Below are positions 9,118 to 18,850 of a DNA stretch of 64,000 nt, one piece after another; within the stretch, counting starts at the first letter, position 1; every line of letters begins with the position of its first letter. The stretch is taken from assembly GCF_001620065.1 (NCBI RefSeq), contig NZ_LQGV01000001.1:1240001-1304000 (forward strand). The letters are read 5' to 3'. This stretch comes from Microbacterium sp. TNHR37B. Its GTDB lineage: Bacteria; Actinomycetota; Actinomycetes; Actinomycetales; Microbacteriaceae. The position numbers were made by a program, and so were the translations under genes. The notes below the pieces were generated by a model. The model was not told where the DNA came from and made no database searches. It worked only from the letters and a program-made list of their open reading frames with translations.

Positions 9118-9408
9118 TCATCCCGAGAAGAGTGTCGCCAGGCCCAGTCCGACGCCGATCAGGCCCATCACGAAGAGGGAGCCGATGACGCTCAGCGCCA
9201 TGCGCTGGATGAAGCCCTGCGATCGCCCCGACCACAGATGCACGGTGAAGGCGATCGGCACGATGAGACCCATCCCCACCCCCATCCACGCGGCGCGCCA
9301 GTCGGGTTCGGCGAGCACACCCACCAGCACCGCCAGCACGGCCGCGATCCCCCACACCACGAACACTCCGATCAAGGTGTGGCGGGGAGCGATCAACGGC
9401 GAGGTCAC
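9118..9408 (-). CDS. Small integral membrane protein, unknown
   Basis: About 96 residues from a GTG at 9408, with three hydrophobic segments: TLIGVFVVWGIAAVLAVLVG, WMGVGMGLIVPIAFTVHLW and ALSVIGSLFVMGLIGVGLGL. An in-frame ATG at 9468 would add 20 residues, but that extension consists of a duplicated stretch (GGCGAGGTCA at 9399-9408 and 9459-9468, with a 20-bp tandem unit between). I prefer the shorter form. No function can be assigned. Confidence 0.6.
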   Translation of the reverse strand: MTSPLIAPRHTLIGVFVVWGIAAVLAVLVGVLAEPDWRAAWMGVGMGLIVPIAFTVHLWSGRSQGFIQRMALSVIGSLFVMGLIGVGLGLATLFSG

Positions 9409-9416
9409 TCCGCCAT

Positions 9417-9451
9417 TGTGACGCACTCGGGCCCGATGTGACGCACTCGGG
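9417..9451. repeat. Tandem repeat upstream of the 9118-9408 gene
   Basis: TGTGACGCACTCGGG occurs at 9417-9431 and again at 9437-9451, a 20-bp period. The flanking GGCGAGGTCA is also duplicated (9399-9408 and 9459-9468). The repeat makes the start of the neighbouring small membrane protein ambiguous and could be a local duplication of a control region. Confidence 0.5.
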
Positions 9452-9512
9452 GCCTGCGGCGAGGTCATAAGATGGGCTCACGGTTCCGGCATCCGGACCG
9501 GGAGGGATGCCC

Positions 9513-10211
9513 TTGGCTCAGCTGCTCGTCTTGAGTTCCGCCGCGAACGGCGGAGCGGTGCTCCCCGCGCTCGAGCTACTGAGTCATCGCGTCCGTCAGA
9601 TCCCGGCCGAGCCGGCGCAGCTGGTGAACGCTCCGAGCGCCGACGTCATCTTCGTCGACGCGCGAGTCGATCTCGTCGGGGCCAAATCGCTCTGCAAGAT
9701 CCTCAACACGACCGGCCTCGATGCCCCGCTGATGCTCGTGGTCACCGAGGGCGGACTCACGGCGGTCTCACCCGATTGGGGCATCGACGACGTGATCCTC
9801 GTGGGCGCCGGGCCCGCGGAGGTCGATGCGCGGATCCGCCTCGTGATCGGCCGCCTCACGAAGGACCCGGTCTCCACCCGCATCCAGACCTCGGGCATCT
9901 CGATCGACGAGTCCTCGTATTCGGCCAAGGTGCACGGAAAGCCCCTCGACCTCACCTACAAGGAGTTCCAGCTCCTCCACTTCTTCGCGACGCACCCGTC
10001 GCGGGTGTTCACGCGCGAGCAGCTGCTCAGCGAGGTGTGGGGGTACGACTACTTCGGCGGCACGCGCACCGTCGACGTGCACGTGCGGCGGCTGCGGGCG
10101 AAGCTCGGCGACATGGAGCAGCTGATCGGCACGGTCCGCAACGTCGGTTACCGCTTCAACGTGTACGAGGACGACCAGGTGCCCGCACCCCGCGAGCGTT
10201 CCGACGCGTGA
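9513..10211 (+). CDS. glnR: GlnR-like orphan OmpR-type response regulator
   Basis: About 232 residues. The N-terminal receiver-like domain (about 1-110) has the layout of Gln[41 protein letters not shown] and [21 protein letters not shown]. GlnR lacks the normal phosphorylation pocket and has no partner kinase. The winged helix ([55 protein letters not shown]) is very close to mycobacterial GlnR, the nitrogen regulator. The ribosome site GGAGGG (9501-9506) abuts an ATG at 9507 but is correctly spaced from a TTG at 9513, so TTG is the better start. It lies just before ppk1, where nitrogen and phosphate control could meet. Confidence 0.82.
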   Translation: MAQLLVLSSAANGGAVLPALELLSHRVRQIPAEPAQLVNAPSADVIFVDARVDLVGAKSLCKILNTTGLDAPLMLVVTEGGLTAVSPDWGIDDVILVGAGPAEVDARIRLVIGRLTKDPVSTRIQTSGISIDESSYSAKVHGKPLDLTYKEFQLLHFFATHPSRVFTREQLLSEVWGYDYFGGTRTVDVHVRRLRAKLGDMEQLIGTVRNVGYRFNVYEDDQVPAPRERSDA

Positions 10212-10214
10212 ACG

Positions 10215-10236
10215 GTTAACGCGCCGGTCACCTGCT
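10215..10236 (+). promoter_or_regulatory. Candidate PHO box before ppk1
   Basis: Two 11-bp units in register, GTTAACGCGCC (10215-10225) and GGTCACCTGCT (10226-10236). Their first seven bases match GTTCACC in 5 and 6 positions. The site ends 17 bp before the ppk1 start. Weaker than the pstS and phoU boxes. Confidence 0.5.
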
Positions 10237-10253
10237 CCTGCAAGGATGAGGGA

Positions 10254-12422
10254 ATGATCGACACCGAGGTACTCGACTCCGGCCTGGGCGACGCCGACGA
10301 CGACGACTTCGACACGGCCGCCGAGGTGGACGACTCCCAGCTCCCCGACCACCGTTACCTCGACCGCGAGGTGAGCTGGCTCGCCTTCAACCAGCGCGTC
10401 CTGGAGCTGGCCGAGGACCCGACTCTCCCGGTGCTCGAGCGCGCGAACTTCCTCGCGATCTTCGCGAGCAACCTCGACGAGTTCTTCATGGTCCGCGTCG
10501 CCGGCCTCAAGCGACGGATCATGACGGGATTGGCCGTTCCCACCAACGTCGGCCGTTCGCCGCAGGAGGTTCTCGCCGACATCTCGGCCGAGGCCCACGC
10601 GCTGCAGCTCCGGCACGCCGCGGCCTGGGAGGAGCTGGTCAAGCCCGCGATGTCGGAGGCCGGCATCGACATCGTGTCGTGGGACGACCTGTCCGACGAC
10701 GATCGCGCCGGCCTCTACGACTACTTCCAGGCGCAGGTCTTCCCCGTCCTCATGCCGCTGGCCGTCGACCCCGCGCACCCGTTCCCCTATATCTCGGGAC
10801 TCTCTCTCAACCTCGCGATCCGCATCCGCAATGCCCGCACCGGGCGGCAGGAGTTCGCGCGCCTCAAGGTGCCGCCGATGCTGCCGCGCTTCGTCGCCCT
10901 GCCCCGGTCGGAGTCGGGTGCGCGCTACCTGCCACTGGAGGAGCTGATCTCCAACAACCTGGGCGACCTGTTCCCCGGCATGGAGATCCTCGAGCACCAC
11001 GCGTTCCGCCTCACCCGCAACGAAGACGTCGTCATCGAGGAGGACGAGACCGAGAACCTCATCCAGGCGCTGGAAGCCGAGCTGCTCCGCCGCCGCTTCG
11101 GGCCGCCCATCCGCCTCGAGGTCACCGACTCGATGGACGACGTCACGCTCGACCTGCTCCTGAACGAGCTCACGATCACGGAGCAGGAGGTCTATCGCCT
11201 CCCCGGCCACCTCGACCTGCGGGGACTGTTCGACCTCGCCCGCATCGACCGGCCGGAGCTGCGCTACCCCGCGCACGTGCCGACGACGGCGATGGCGTTC
11301 CAGCCGGCGGAACAGAACGGCCGCGCCGACCTGTTCGCCGCCATCCGCAAGGGCGACGTGCTGGTGCACCACCCGTACGAGTCGTTCAACACGAGCGTGG
11401 TCGCCTTTCTCGAGCAGGCCGCGCGTGACAAGCACGTGCTCGCGATCAAGCAGACGCTGTACCGCACGTCGGGTGACAGCCCGATCGTCGAAGCGCTGAT
11501 CGATGCCGCAGAGAACGGAAAGCAGGTGCTCGCGCTCGTCGAGGTCAAGGCGCGGTTCGACGAAGCGGCCAACATCGTGTGGGCCCGCAAGCTGGAGAAG
11601 GCGGGCGTCCACGTCGTCTACGGGCTCGTGGGGCTCAAGACCCACTGCAAGCTCCTCCACGTCATCCGCGAGGAAGACGGGATGCTCCGCAGCTACAGCC
11701 ACATCGGCACCGGCAACTACAACCCCAAGACCAGCCGTCTGTACGAGGACTTCGGGCTGTTCACGTCCGACGAACAGGTCGGCCGCGATCTCACGCGCCT
11801 GTTCAACGAGCTGTCCGGATATGCGATCGAGAAGAAGTTCAAGCGGCTGCTGGTGGCCCCGCTCCACCTGCGCAAGGGACTCCTCCGCCAGATCGACAAG
11901 GAACGGCGCAACGCGATCGCCGGAAAGCCCGCCCACATCCGGATCAAGGTCAACTCGATGGTCGACGAGCAGATCATCGACTCTCTGTACCGCGCGAGCC
12001 AGGCCGGCGTCCGCGTCGACGTGTGGGTGCGCGGCATCTGCTCCCTCCGCACCGACCTCGACGGGGTCAGCGACAACATCACGGTGCGCTCGATCCTCGG
12101 TCGCTATCTGGAACACTCGCGGATCTTCGCGTTCGCCAACGACGGCGATCCTCAGGTGTACATCGGCAGCGCCGACATGATGCACCGGAACCTCGATCGC
12201 CGGGTGGAGGCCCTTGTCCGGGTGACCGCGCCGGCGCACGTCAAGGAGCTCATCGATCTGTTCGACAGCGCGATGGCCGACACCACCAGCTCGTGGCACC
12301 TCGGCGAGGGAGGCGCGTGGACTCGCCACAGCACCGACGCCGACGGCACCGCGCTGACCGACCTGCAGGAGAAGACCATGACCCAGATCCAGCGCCGTCG
12401 CCGCGCTCGCGCGGTGCGATGA
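10254..12422 (+). CDS. ppk1: Polyphosphate kinase 1
   Basis: A 722-residue enzyme that builds polyphosphate from ATP and can work in reverse. The N-terminal domain starts after an acidic leader (residues about 1-35) with [21 protein letters not shown]. The [20 protein letters not shown] stretch, the catalytic core around [17 protein letters not shown] and the phosphohistidine region [13 protein letters not shown] and [21 protein letters not shown] are all intact. Length is typical (about 690-740). A PHO-like repeat lies upstream, consistent with phosphate control. Its stop overlaps the next gene by 4 bp (ATGA). Confidence 0.96.
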   Translation: MIDTEVLDSGLGDADDDDFDTAAEVDDSQLPDHRYLDREVSWLAFNQRVLELAEDPTLPVLERANFLAIFASNLDEFFMVRVAGLKRRIMTGLAVPTNVGRSPQEVLADISAEAHALQLRHAAAWEELVKPAMSEAGIDIVSWDDLSDDDRAGLYDYFQAQVFPVLMPLAVDPAHPFPYISGLSLNLAIRIRNARTGRQEFARLKVPPMLPRFVALPRSESGARYLPLEELISNNLGDLFPGMEILEHHAFRLTRNEDVVIEEDETENLIQALEAELLRRRFGPPIRLEVTDSMDDVTLDLLLNELTITEQEVYRLPGHLDLRGLFDLARIDRPELRYPAHVPTTAMAFQPAEQNGRADLFAAIRKGDVLVHHPYESFNTSVVAFLEQAARDKHVLAIKQTLYRTSGDSPIVEALIDAAENGKQVLALVEVKARFDEAANIVWARKLEKAGVHVVYGLVGLKTHCKLLHVIREEDGMLRSYSHIGTGNYNPKTSRLYEDFGLFTSDEQVGRDLTRLFNELSGYAIEKKFKRLLVAPLHLRKGLLRQIDKERRNAIAGKPAHIRIKVNSMVDEQIIDSLYRASQAGVRVDVWVRGICSLRTDLDGVSDNITVRSILGRYLEHSRIFAFANDGDPQVYIGSADMMHRNLDRRVEALVRVTAPAHVKELIDLFDSAMADTTSSWHLGEGGAWTRHSTDADGTALTDLQEKTMTQIQRRRRARAVR

Positions 12423-13357
12423 CCGAGACGGCGGTCTACGCGGCCGGAGGCGTGGTCTGGCGTCTGGTGGAAGGCAAGCTCAAAGTGCTCGTCATCCACC
12501 GCACGGCGTACGCGGACGTCACCCTCCCCAAGGGGAAGGTGGATCCCGGCGAGATGCTCGCCGAGACGGCGGCTCGGGAGATCTTCGAGGAGACCGGGAT
12601 CCGGGTTTCCCTCGGCATCCCGGTCGGGGTATCGCGGTATCGCATGCCCAACAAACGGCAGAAGATCGTCCACTACTGGTCCGCAGAGGCCACCGACAAG
12701 GCCATCCGGGAGTCGGCGTTCGTTCCCAACAAGGAGATCGCCGCGATCGAATGGGTGGGCCCCAAACGGGCGCTCAAGCACCTGAGCTACCCGGTCGACG
12801 TCGAGATCCTGGAGAACTTCCTGCGTTTCGTCGACGATGGGATCCTCTCGACCTTCCCGATCGTCGTCCTCCGGCACGCGAAAGCCACTCCCCGCGAAGA
12901 GTGGAACGGTGCGGACGCCGCCCGCCCGCTCACCGCCCGCGGAACCAAGCAGTCCTCGGCGATCGTCGGCCCCCTCCGGGCGTTCGGGGTCCGCAAGATC
13001 ATTTCGAGCGACGCGGTACGGTGCGTGACCACCGTGACCCCGCTCGCGGCGGCTCTCGGCAAGCCGGTCGAACGCACTCCCCTCATCAGTCAAGAGGCGT
13101 GGGAAGAGGGTGCCGCGGACGCCCGCACGGTCATCGGCAAGCGCGTCCGCTCCCGCAAGCCGGCGGTGCTGTGCAGCCACGGCCCCGTTCTCCCCGACAT
13201 CCTCACCGAACTCGCCCTGGCGACCGGGACCCTGCGCGGCTCGTACCTCGGGAGTGCCTCGTCGCTCGACGTGGGCGCGTTCTCGGTCGCGCACCTCTCC
13301 TCGACCAATCCCGGCTCGGGGATCGTCGCGATCGAGACGCACGCCCCCAAGGTCTGA
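12419..13357 (+). CDS. Nudix hydrolase fused to histidine phosphatase (MutT1-like)
   Basis: A 312-residue two-domain protein. Residues about 1-140 form a Nudix domain with the box [23 protein letters not shown] (Gx5Ex7REUxEExGU pattern). Residues about 150-312 form a histidine phosphatase domain beginning [14 protein letters not shown], with the RHG-like motif in RHAKA form and the second His in [11 protein letters not shown]. The same architecture is seen in mycobacterial MutT1 (Rv2985), which hydrolyses 8-oxo-dGTP and diadenosine polyphosphates. The gene is coupled to ppk1 by a 4-bp overlap. Confidence 0.88.
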   Translation: MTETAVYAAGGVVWRLVEGKLKVLVIHRTAYADVTLPKGKVDPGEMLAETAAREIFEETGIRVSLGIPVGVSRYRMPNKRQKIVHYWSAEATDKAIRESAFVPNKEIAAIEWVGPKRALKHLSYPVDVEILENFLRFVDDGILSTFPIVVLRHAKATPREEWNGADAARPLTARGTKQSSAIVGPLRAFGVRKIISSDAVRCVTTVTPLAAALGKPVERTPLISQEAWEEGAADARTVIGKRVRSRKPAVLCSHGPVLPDILTELALATGTLRGSYLGSASSLDVGAFSVAHLSSTNPGSGIVAIETHAPKV

Positions 13358-13383
13358 CGCGAATCACCGGGCGACCGGCATCC

Positions 13384-13405
13384 GTTCACCTCCCGTTTAC
13401 CGGCA
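13384..13405 (+). promoter_or_regulatory. PHO box before pstS
   Basis: Two 11-bp units, GTTCACCTCCC (13384-13394) and GTTTACCGGCA (13395-13405), match the GTTCACC direct-repeat consensus in 7 and 6 of 7 positions. The site lies 83 bp before the pstS GTG, where RegX3/PhoP would activate pstSCAB in low phosphate. Confidence 0.8.
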
Positions 13406-13488
13406 CAGCGCACTCTCTTAAGAGTCGATGTCTACCGTCACGGACGAGCCCTGCACCGGGCTACTACCTGACAACGTGAGGATTCACA

Positions 13489-14598
13489 GTGAAGCTCAAC
13501 CGCATCGCCCAGCTGGGCGCTGTTGCCGCCGTCGCGGCTCTCGCACTCACCGGATGCGCCGCCAACGAGCCGGCGGGCAACGGCTCGACCAACTCCCCCG
13601 GCGGATCGTCGTCGGCGCTCACGGGCACCCTCGTCGGTCAGGGCGCCTCGTCGCAGCAGGTTGCCATCCAGGCCTGGACTGCCGCCTTCAACGAGGCCAA
13701 CCCCGACGTGGTCGTGCAGTACGACCCGGCCGGCTCCGGCACGGGCCGCGAGTCGTTCCAGCAGGGTGCCGTGAACTTCGCCGGCTCCGACCGCGCGTTC
13801 AGCGCCGAGGAGATCGCCGCGGGCGGGTTCGGTGCCTGTGCCGCCGACTCGCCGATCGTCGAGATCCCGGCCTACGTGTCGCCGATCGCGATCATCTTCA
13901 ACGTGCCGGGCGTCGACACGCTGGATCTCGACGCCGCGACCGTTGCCGGCATCTTCGCCGGGACGATCACGAAGTGGAACGACCCGGCCATCGCCGCCAC
14001 CAACGACGGCGTCGACCTGCCCGACACCGCGATCAACCCCGTGCACCGCTCCGACAAGTCGGGCACCACGGGCAACTTCACCGACTACCTCTCCGCGAAC
14101 GCTTCTGACGTGTGGACGTGGGGCTCCGTCGAGGAGTGGCCGGCCGGTGTCGTCGGTGAGGCTGCGGAGAAGACCTCGGGTGTCGTGGAGGCCGTCAAGG
14201 CCGGCGAGGGCTCGATCGGCTACGCCGACTCGTCGCAAGCCGAGGGTATGTCCTCGGTCAACGTCAAGGTCGGTGACGCTTTCGTCGGACACTCCGCCGA
14301 AGGCGCGGCGATCACGCTCGACGCGTCATCGATCGAGTCCGGCCGCAGCGCCGGCGACCTCGCCTTCACCATCGACCGGACCACGACCGCCGAGGGCGCC
14401 TACCCCGTGCTGCTGGTGAGCTACCTCATCGGTTGCGAGAAGTACGAGGACGCCAACATCGCGGCTCTCACCAAGGCCTTCTTCTCCACCGCCGTGAGCG
14501 CGGAGGGTCAGCAGTCGGCCGCCACCAACGCGGGCAGCGCCCCGATCTCAGACGACCTGCGCGCAAAGGCTGTCGCCGCGATCGACCTGATCAAGTAA
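13489..14598 (+). CDS. pstS: Phosphate ABC transporter substrate-binding lipoprotein PstS
   Basis: A 369-residue lipoprotein from a GTG at 13489. The signal peptide ends in the lipobox LTGC (Cys at about residue 23). The phosphate-binding features include GQGASSQQVAIQAW, YDPAGSGTGRESF, FAGSDRAFSAEE and HRSDKSGTTGNFTDYL. It captures phosphate outside the membrane for PstCA. A PHO box lies upstream and the gene leads pstSCAB. Confidence 0.96.
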   Translation: MKLNRIAQLGAVAAVAALALTGCAANEPAGNGSTNSPGGSSSALTGTLVGQGASSQQVAIQAWTAAFNEANPDVVVQYDPAGSGTGRESFQQGAVNFAGSDRAFSAEEIAAGGFGACAADSPIVEIPAYVSPIAIIFNVPGVDTLDLDAATVAGIFAGTITKWNDPAIAATNDGVDLPDTAINPVHRSDKSGTTGNFTDYLSANASDVWTWGSVEEWPAGVVGEAAEKTSGVVEAVKAGEGSIGYADSSQAEGMSSVNVKVGDAFVGHSAEGAAITLDASSIESGRSAGDLAFTIDRTTTAEGAYPVLLVSYLIGCEKYEDANIAALTKAFFSTAVSAEGQQSAATNAGSAPISDDLRAKAVAAIDLIK

Positions 14599-14684
14599 GT
14601 CGCAGGGCGGTCCTTCGGAGCGATCCGGAGGGCCGCCCTCGGCCGGCCCACCCGAAACTCCCCCGGTCCCAGAGAAAGACGACC

Positions 14685-15635
14685 ATGACAACAACCTCCG
14701 CGCCGCCGGCGCAGAAGATCGCCGCGAAGCAGCGCCCCGGCGACATCTGGTTCTCGGGAACGGCCGTCTTCGCCGGCTCGATGATCGTGGTCACTCTGGC
14801 CGCCGTCGCGATCTTCCTCATCGTGCAGTCCATTCCGGCGCTCGGGCTCACCAGCGCTGACGCATCGCTGCTCACGACGAACTTCTGGGACTACGTCCTC
14901 CCCCTCCTCTTCGGCACGATCTGGGCCGCCTTCCTCGCCCTCCTCGTCGCCGTCCCCCTGTCACTGGGGATCGCGCTCTTCATCACCCACTACGCACCAC
15001 GCCGGCTCGCACAGGGGCTCGGCTACATCGTCGACCTCCTCGCCGCCGTCCCTTCCGTCGTCTTCGGCCTCTGGGGCATCCTCGTCTTCGCCCCGTCGGT
15101 CGTCCCCACCTACAAGTGGTTGAACGAGTACCTCGGCTGGATCCCGCTCTTCTCCGGACAGGTGCTCAACAGCGGTCGGACGATCCTGACCGCGGCGCTC
15201 GTCCTCGCCGTCATGGTGGTGCCGATCATCACGGCGATCTGCCGAGAGATCTTCCTCCAGACCCCCCGGCTCCACGAGGAGGCCGCCCTCGCACTGGGCG
15301 CCACGCGGTGGGAGATGATCCGCATGGCGGTCCTCCCCTTCGGGCGGTCCGGAATCGTCTCGGCAGCCATGCTCGGACTCGGGCGTGCCCTCGGCGAGAC
15401 GATGGCCGTGGCCATGGTGCTCTCTGCGACCAACGTCGTGACTCTCGGGCTGCTCACCTCGCAGAACCCCTCGACGATTGCGGCGAACATCGCCCTCACG
15501 TTCCCCGAGGCCTACCGCCTCAACATAAACGTCCTGATCGCCACGGGCCTGATCCTGTTCGTCGTCACCTTCGCCGTCAATGCGCTCGCGCGCTGGATCG
15601 TCAGCCGCCGCAAGGAATTCTCGGGAGCCAACTGA
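14685..15635 (+). CDS. pstC: Phosphate ABC transporter permease PstC
   Basis: A 316-residue inner-membrane permease with six predicted helices. The family loop that docks on the ATPase is visible as EEAALALGATRWEMIRMAVLPFGRSGI, and GLGRALGETMAVAMVLSATN is the classical PstC/PstA stretch. Together with PstA it forms the phosphate channel. It starts 86 bp after pstS and ends one base before the pstA ATG. Confidence 0.95.
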   Translation: MTTTSAPPAQKIAAKQRPGDIWFSGTAVFAGSMIVVTLAAVAIFLIVQSIPALGLTSADASLLTTNFWDYVLPLLFGTIWAAFLALLVAVPLSLGIALFITHYAPRRLAQGLGYIVDLLAAVPSVVFGLWGILVFAPSVVPTYKWLNEYLGWIPLFSGQVLNSGRTILTAALVLAVMVVPIITAICREIFLQTPRLHEEAALALGATRWEMIRMAVLPFGRSGIVSAAMLGLGRALGETMAVAMVLSATNVVTLGLLTSQNPSTIAANIALTFPEAYRLNINVLIATGLILFVVTFAVNALARWIVSRRKEFSGAN

Positions 15636-15636
15636 C

Positions 15637-16743
15637 ATGACCACCGCTCCTGCTCCGGCCCCCGTGCGCCCCGTCGCCGCGGACCCCGCACGCGCCGGGC
15701 TGACCTCCGGGCACCTTCCCCGGTGGGCTCCCTGGGCCCTGCTGCTGGGCAGCCTCGCGGTCTCAGGCGCGATCTTCCTCGTGCTGGGACTGGCCTCCGA
15801 TGCCGGCTTCAACGTCGCGGGCTGGATCGTCGTGGCGGTCCTGGCCTACCTGGTGCTCGTCTACACGATCTCGCGGATCGTCGAAGGTGCGCGACGGGCG
15901 TTCGACCGCTTCGTGACGGGCATCGTCACGTGCGCCTTCGCGATCGCGATGGTGCCTCTGGTATCGGTGGCGTGGACCGTCGTCGGCAACGGCCTGGCAC
16001 GCTTCGACGGCGAGTTCTTCAGTTGGACGATGCGAGGCGTGCTGGGCGAGGGGGGCGGCGCCCTTCACGCCATCATGGGAACCGTCTCGATCACGCTCAC
16101 CGCCGCGGTCATCTCCGTTCCCATTGGGCTCATGACGGCGATCTACCTGATCGAGTACGGACAGGGCAAGCGACTCGGGCGGGCCATCACCTTCCTCGTC
16201 GACGTCATGACGGGCATCCCGTCGATCGTCGCGGGCCTGTTCGCCTATGCACTGTTCGCCCTCATCTTCGGCCCCGGCGTGCGCATGGGGTTCGCGGGTG
16301 CCATCGCTCTCTCCGTGCTGATGATCCCCGTGGTCGTCCGTTCGAGCGAAGAGATGCTGCGCCTGGTTCCCAACGAACTGCGAGAAGCCTCGTACGCACT
16401 CGGCGTTCCGAAATGGCTCACCGTCGTCAAGGTGGTGCTTCCCACCTCCATCGCCGGAATCACGACGGGCGTCATGCTCTCTATCGCCCGCGTGATCGGG
16501 GAGACTGCGCCGCTGCTCATCACGGCCGGCTTCACCGACGCGATGAACTACAACCTCTTCGACGGGCGCATGCAGACGCTCCCCGTCTACATCTACTCGC
16601 AGTACGCGTATAAGGGCATCCCGCCCGAGGCGTACGTCGACCGGGCGTGGGCCGCCGCGCTCACCCTCATCCTCATCGTCATGGTGCTGAACCTCGTCGC
16701 GCGCGTCGTGGCCAAGGTGTTCGCCCCCAAGACCGGCCGCTGA
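15637..16743 (+). CDS. pstA: Phosphate ABC transporter permease PstA
   Basis: A 368-residue permease from ATG 15637, one base after the pstC stop. The N-terminal extension with two extra hydrophobic segments (about residues 25-90) makes it longer than E. coli PstA (about 296). The core has ITFLVDVMTGIPSIVAGLFAYA, the ATPase-docking loop LREASYALGVPKWLTVVKVVLP and MLSIARVIGETAPLLITAGF. It pairs with PstC in the membrane. Confidence 0.95.
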   Translation: MTTAPAPAPVRPVAADPARAGLTSGHLPRWAPWALLLGSLAVSGAIFLVLGLASDAGFNVAGWIVVAVLAYLVLVYTISRIVEGARRAFDRFVTGIVTCAFAIAMVPLVSVAWTVVGNGLARFDGEFFSWTMRGVLGEGGGALHAIMGTVSITLTAAVISVPIGLMTAIYLIEYGQGKRLGRAITFLVDVMTGIPSIVAGLFAYALFALIFGPGVRMGFAGAIALSVLMIPVVVRSSEEMLRLVPNELREASYALGVPKWLTVVKVVLPTSIAGITTGVMLSIARVIGETAPLLITAGFTDAMNYNLFDGRMQTLPVYIYSQYAYKGIPPEAYVDRAWAAALTLILIVMVLNLVARVVAKVFAPKTGR

Positions 16744-16767
16744 CCGGCCCCTCGAGAAAGAACCGAC

Positions 16768-17547
16768 GTGTCCAAGAGCATCGAAGTCAACGACCTCAAC
16801 GTCTACTACGGCGACTTCCTCGCCGTCGAGGGCGTGTCCCTCGAGATCGAACCGCGGAGCGTGACGGCCTTCATCGGCCCGTCGGGATGCGGCAAGTCCA
16901 CGTTCCTGCGCACCCTGAACCGGATGCACGAAGTGATCCCCGGCGCCCGAGTCGAAGGCGAGGTGCTGCTCGACGGCGACGATCTGTACGGGGCGGGCGT
17001 GGATCCCGTGCTCGTGCGTCGCCAGATCGGGATGGTCTTCCAGCGTCCCAACCCGTTCCCCACGATGAGCATCAAGGAGAACGTGCTGGCCGGGGTGAAG
17101 CTCAACAACAAGAAGATCTCCAAGAGCGACGCCGACGCTCTCGTCGAGCAGTCGCTGCGGGGGGCGAACCTCTGGAACGAGGTCAAGGACCGCCTCGACA
17201 AGCCCGGCTCCGGGCTGTCCGGCGGGCAGCAGCAGCGTCTGTGCATCGCGCGGGCGATCGCCGTGTCCCCCGACGTCCTGCTCATGGACGAGCCGTGCTC
17301 AGCCCTGGACCCGATCTCGACTTTCGCGATCGAGGAGCTCATCCAAGAGCTGAAGAAGGAGTACACGATCGTCATCGTGACCCACAACATGCAGCAGGCG
17401 TCGCGCGTGAGCGACAAGACCGCCTTCTTCAACATCGCCGGCACGGGTAAGCCGGGCAAGCTCATCGAGTACGACGAAACCGGCACGATCTTCACCACCC
17501 CGTCGGTCCAGGCCACCGAGGACTACGTCTCCGGCCGCTTCGGCTGA
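16768..17547 (+). CDS. pstB: Phosphate ABC transporter ATP-binding protein PstB
   Basis: A 259-residue ATPase from a GTG at 16768. Walker A is GPSGCGKST, the Q-loop is in [14 protein letters not shown], the signature is [15 protein letters not shown], Walker B is [12 protein letters not shown] and the H-loop is IVTHNMQQA. It powers phosphate import through PstCA and, with PhoU, relays phosphate status to SenX3. Last gene of pstSCAB; a GC-rich hairpin follows. Confidence 0.96.
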   Translation: MSKSIEVNDLNVYYGDFLAVEGVSLEIEPRSVTAFIGPSGCGKSTFLRTLNRMHEVIPGARVEGEVLLDGDDLYGAGVDPVLVRRQIGMVFQRPNPFPTMSIKENVLAGVKLNNKKISKSDADALVEQSLRGANLWNEVKDRLDKPGSGLSGGQQQRLCIARAIAVSPDVLLMDEPCSALDPISTFAIEELIQELKKEYTIVIVTHNMQQASRVSDKTAFFNIAGTGKPGKLIEYDETGTIFTTPSVQATEDYVSGRFG

Positions 17548-17549
17548 TT

Positions 17550-17579
17550 CCCGGGGCGGACCTGGGGGCCTGCCCCGGG
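17550..17579 (+). terminator. Hairpin after pstB
   Basis: An 8-bp perfect stem CCCGGGGC (17550-17557) and GCCCCGGG (17572-17579) with a 14-nt loop begins 3 bp after the pstB stop. There is no T-tract, as is usual for high-GC actinobacteria, so it is a probable but unproven terminator. Confidence 0.55.
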
Positions 17580-17603
17580 TGGGGCCAGTCCAGGTTCCGG
17601 GAC

Positions 17604-17681
17604 ACAACGGCGGACGAACTGGGCAACACGCCGACCCCATGGTCGCGGAGGCCGGCGTGTCGCTCACCCGGTCCGCCGTTA
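17604..17681. repeat. Nested palindromic repeat, left copy
   Basis: Outer arms are ACAACGGCGGAC (17604-17615) and GTCCGCCGTTA (17671-17681). Inner arms are ACACGCCG (17626-17633) and CGGCGTGT (17653-17660). When reverse-complemented, this copy aligns with the repeat at 18686-18768 at both outer arms and at the central CGACACGCCGG block. The two copies therefore lie in opposite orientation on either side of the DUF559-type gene. The rest of the 268-bp gap between pstB and that gene shows no ORF I would call. Confidence 0.7.
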
Positions 17682-17815
17682 TGCGCGAGCGAGCGAACTC
17701 GCGGATGTGGTCGCCCGGGCGCCCCGGCTCCTCCCCAGCCATGAATTGACCTGCACTGTGAACGGTGAGTCCGCCGCGGTGCCGGGCCTCTCCGCCGCGG
17801 GGGCATGGTGGGCAC

Positions 17816-18649
17816 ATGTGTGTGCCGTCGATCGCCATCCAGCGCTACCGCGAGCTCCGCGCGGCGGGGCTCTCGCGCTCAGCCATCCGCAGAGCCGTCG
17901 CGACAGGTGAGCTGCACCATTTGCGCCGCGGCGTGTATGCCTCGGCCGACGCGTGCGCGGAGGTCATGATCGCTGCGACGCACGGCGGAGCGCTCGCGTG
18001 CGTGTCGGCGGCGCGGCACTGGGGGTTGTGGGTGCTCGACGAGCCCGGCGACGTTCACGTCTGGCTCCATCACGACGGACATCGTCGGCACGCGGACGAC
18101 CCGTGCACCTGCATCGAGCACTGGGATGAGGGCACTCGCGATGCCTTCGCCCTCCCGTCCGCCGCCCGTGTCCTGCGTCAGATCCTGGCGTGCGCGGGCG
18201 TTGAGGCGTTCTTCGTGGCGCTGGAGTCAGCGCGACGCGCGGGAATCGTCGGGCCGGCTGCCCTTCGCTGGCTCACCAGTCACATCGGTGACGAGGGTCG
18301 CGAAGCGGTCGCGCTGTCCCGCGACGACGCCGACAGCGGGCTGGAGTCGCTCCTCCGGTGGCGTCTGCGGCATCACGGGCTGACCGTCCGCACCCAGGTG
18401 CGTATCGCGAGCGTCGGAGTGGTCGACGTCCTCATCGGCGAGCGGCTCATCGTGGAAACCGATGGCAAGGCGAATCACGACAGCCCCTCCCTGCGCCACA
18501 AAGATCTTCTGCGTGATGCGCACGCCGCACTCTGGGGCTACGTCACTCTGAGATTCGACTACGCGATGATCGTTCACGAATGGGAGCTGGTGGAGTCCGC
18601 GATACTCGCGTCGGTCGCCAGCGGGCACCATCTCGTGCCCGGTCGATGA
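17816..18649 (+). CDS. DUF559/AbiEi-type protein (putative antitoxin-like or nuclease-like)
   Basis: A 277-residue protein from ATG 17816. The N-terminus (ELRAAGLSRSAIRRAVATG, LHHLRRGVYAS) looks like the winged-helix domain of AbiEi-type antitoxins (type IV toxin-antitoxin). The C-terminus (LESLLRWRLRHHGLTVRTQV, VDVLIGERLIVETDGKANH, DLLRDAHAALWGYVTLRF) matches the Vsr-like nuclease fold of DUF559, with an Asp and a Glu-x-Asp-x-Lys element in the expected place. No partner toxin gene is adjacent. Such orphan genes are common in Microbacteriaceae and of uncertain function. Flanked by inverted palindromic repeats. Confidence 0.7.
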   Translation: MCVPSIAIQRYRELRAAGLSRSAIRRAVATGELHHLRRGVYASADACAEVMIAATHGGALACVSAARHWGLWVLDEPGDVHVWLHHDGHRRHADDPCTCIEHWDEGTRDAFALPSAARVLRQILACAGVEAFFVALESARRAGIVGPAALRWLTSHIGDEGREAVALSRDDADSGLESLLRWRLRHHGLTVRTQVRIASVGVVDVLIGERLIVETDGKANHDSPSLRHKDLLRDAHAALWGYVTLRFDYAMIVHEWELVESAILASVASGHHLVPGR

Positions 18650-18685
18650 GTTCGCCGCCGCGGCGAAGCGGTCGCCGGCCCAGTG

Positions 18686-18768
18686 GCACAACGGCGGATG
18701 TGGGAACCGACACGCCGGGCGTGGGCAACGAGGTATCGGCGCGCCGGCCCGGCCGTCCGCCGTTGTGC
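18686..18768. repeat. Nested palindromic repeat, right copy
   Basis: A perfect 13-bp inverted repeat, GCACAACGGCGGA (18686-18698) and TCCGCCGTTGTGC (18756-18768), with a GACACGCCGG core block between. It is related in opposite orientation to the repeat at 17604-17681. The element lies between the DUF559-type gene and the convergent aminotransferase and could also terminate transcription. Confidence 0.75.
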
Positions 18769-18850
18769 ATCGGCAGCATGCGACGGGCCCGGCGGCACGG
18801 GCCGGGGACACGGGCCCTGCGGCACAGGCTCGGCGCCGGCGCGCGCCGTG

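Noticed and set aside
9507..9509. ATG as start of the GlnR-like gene
   Set aside because: The GGAGGG ribosome site abuts it directly; the TTG at 9513 has normal spacing. The difference is two residues.
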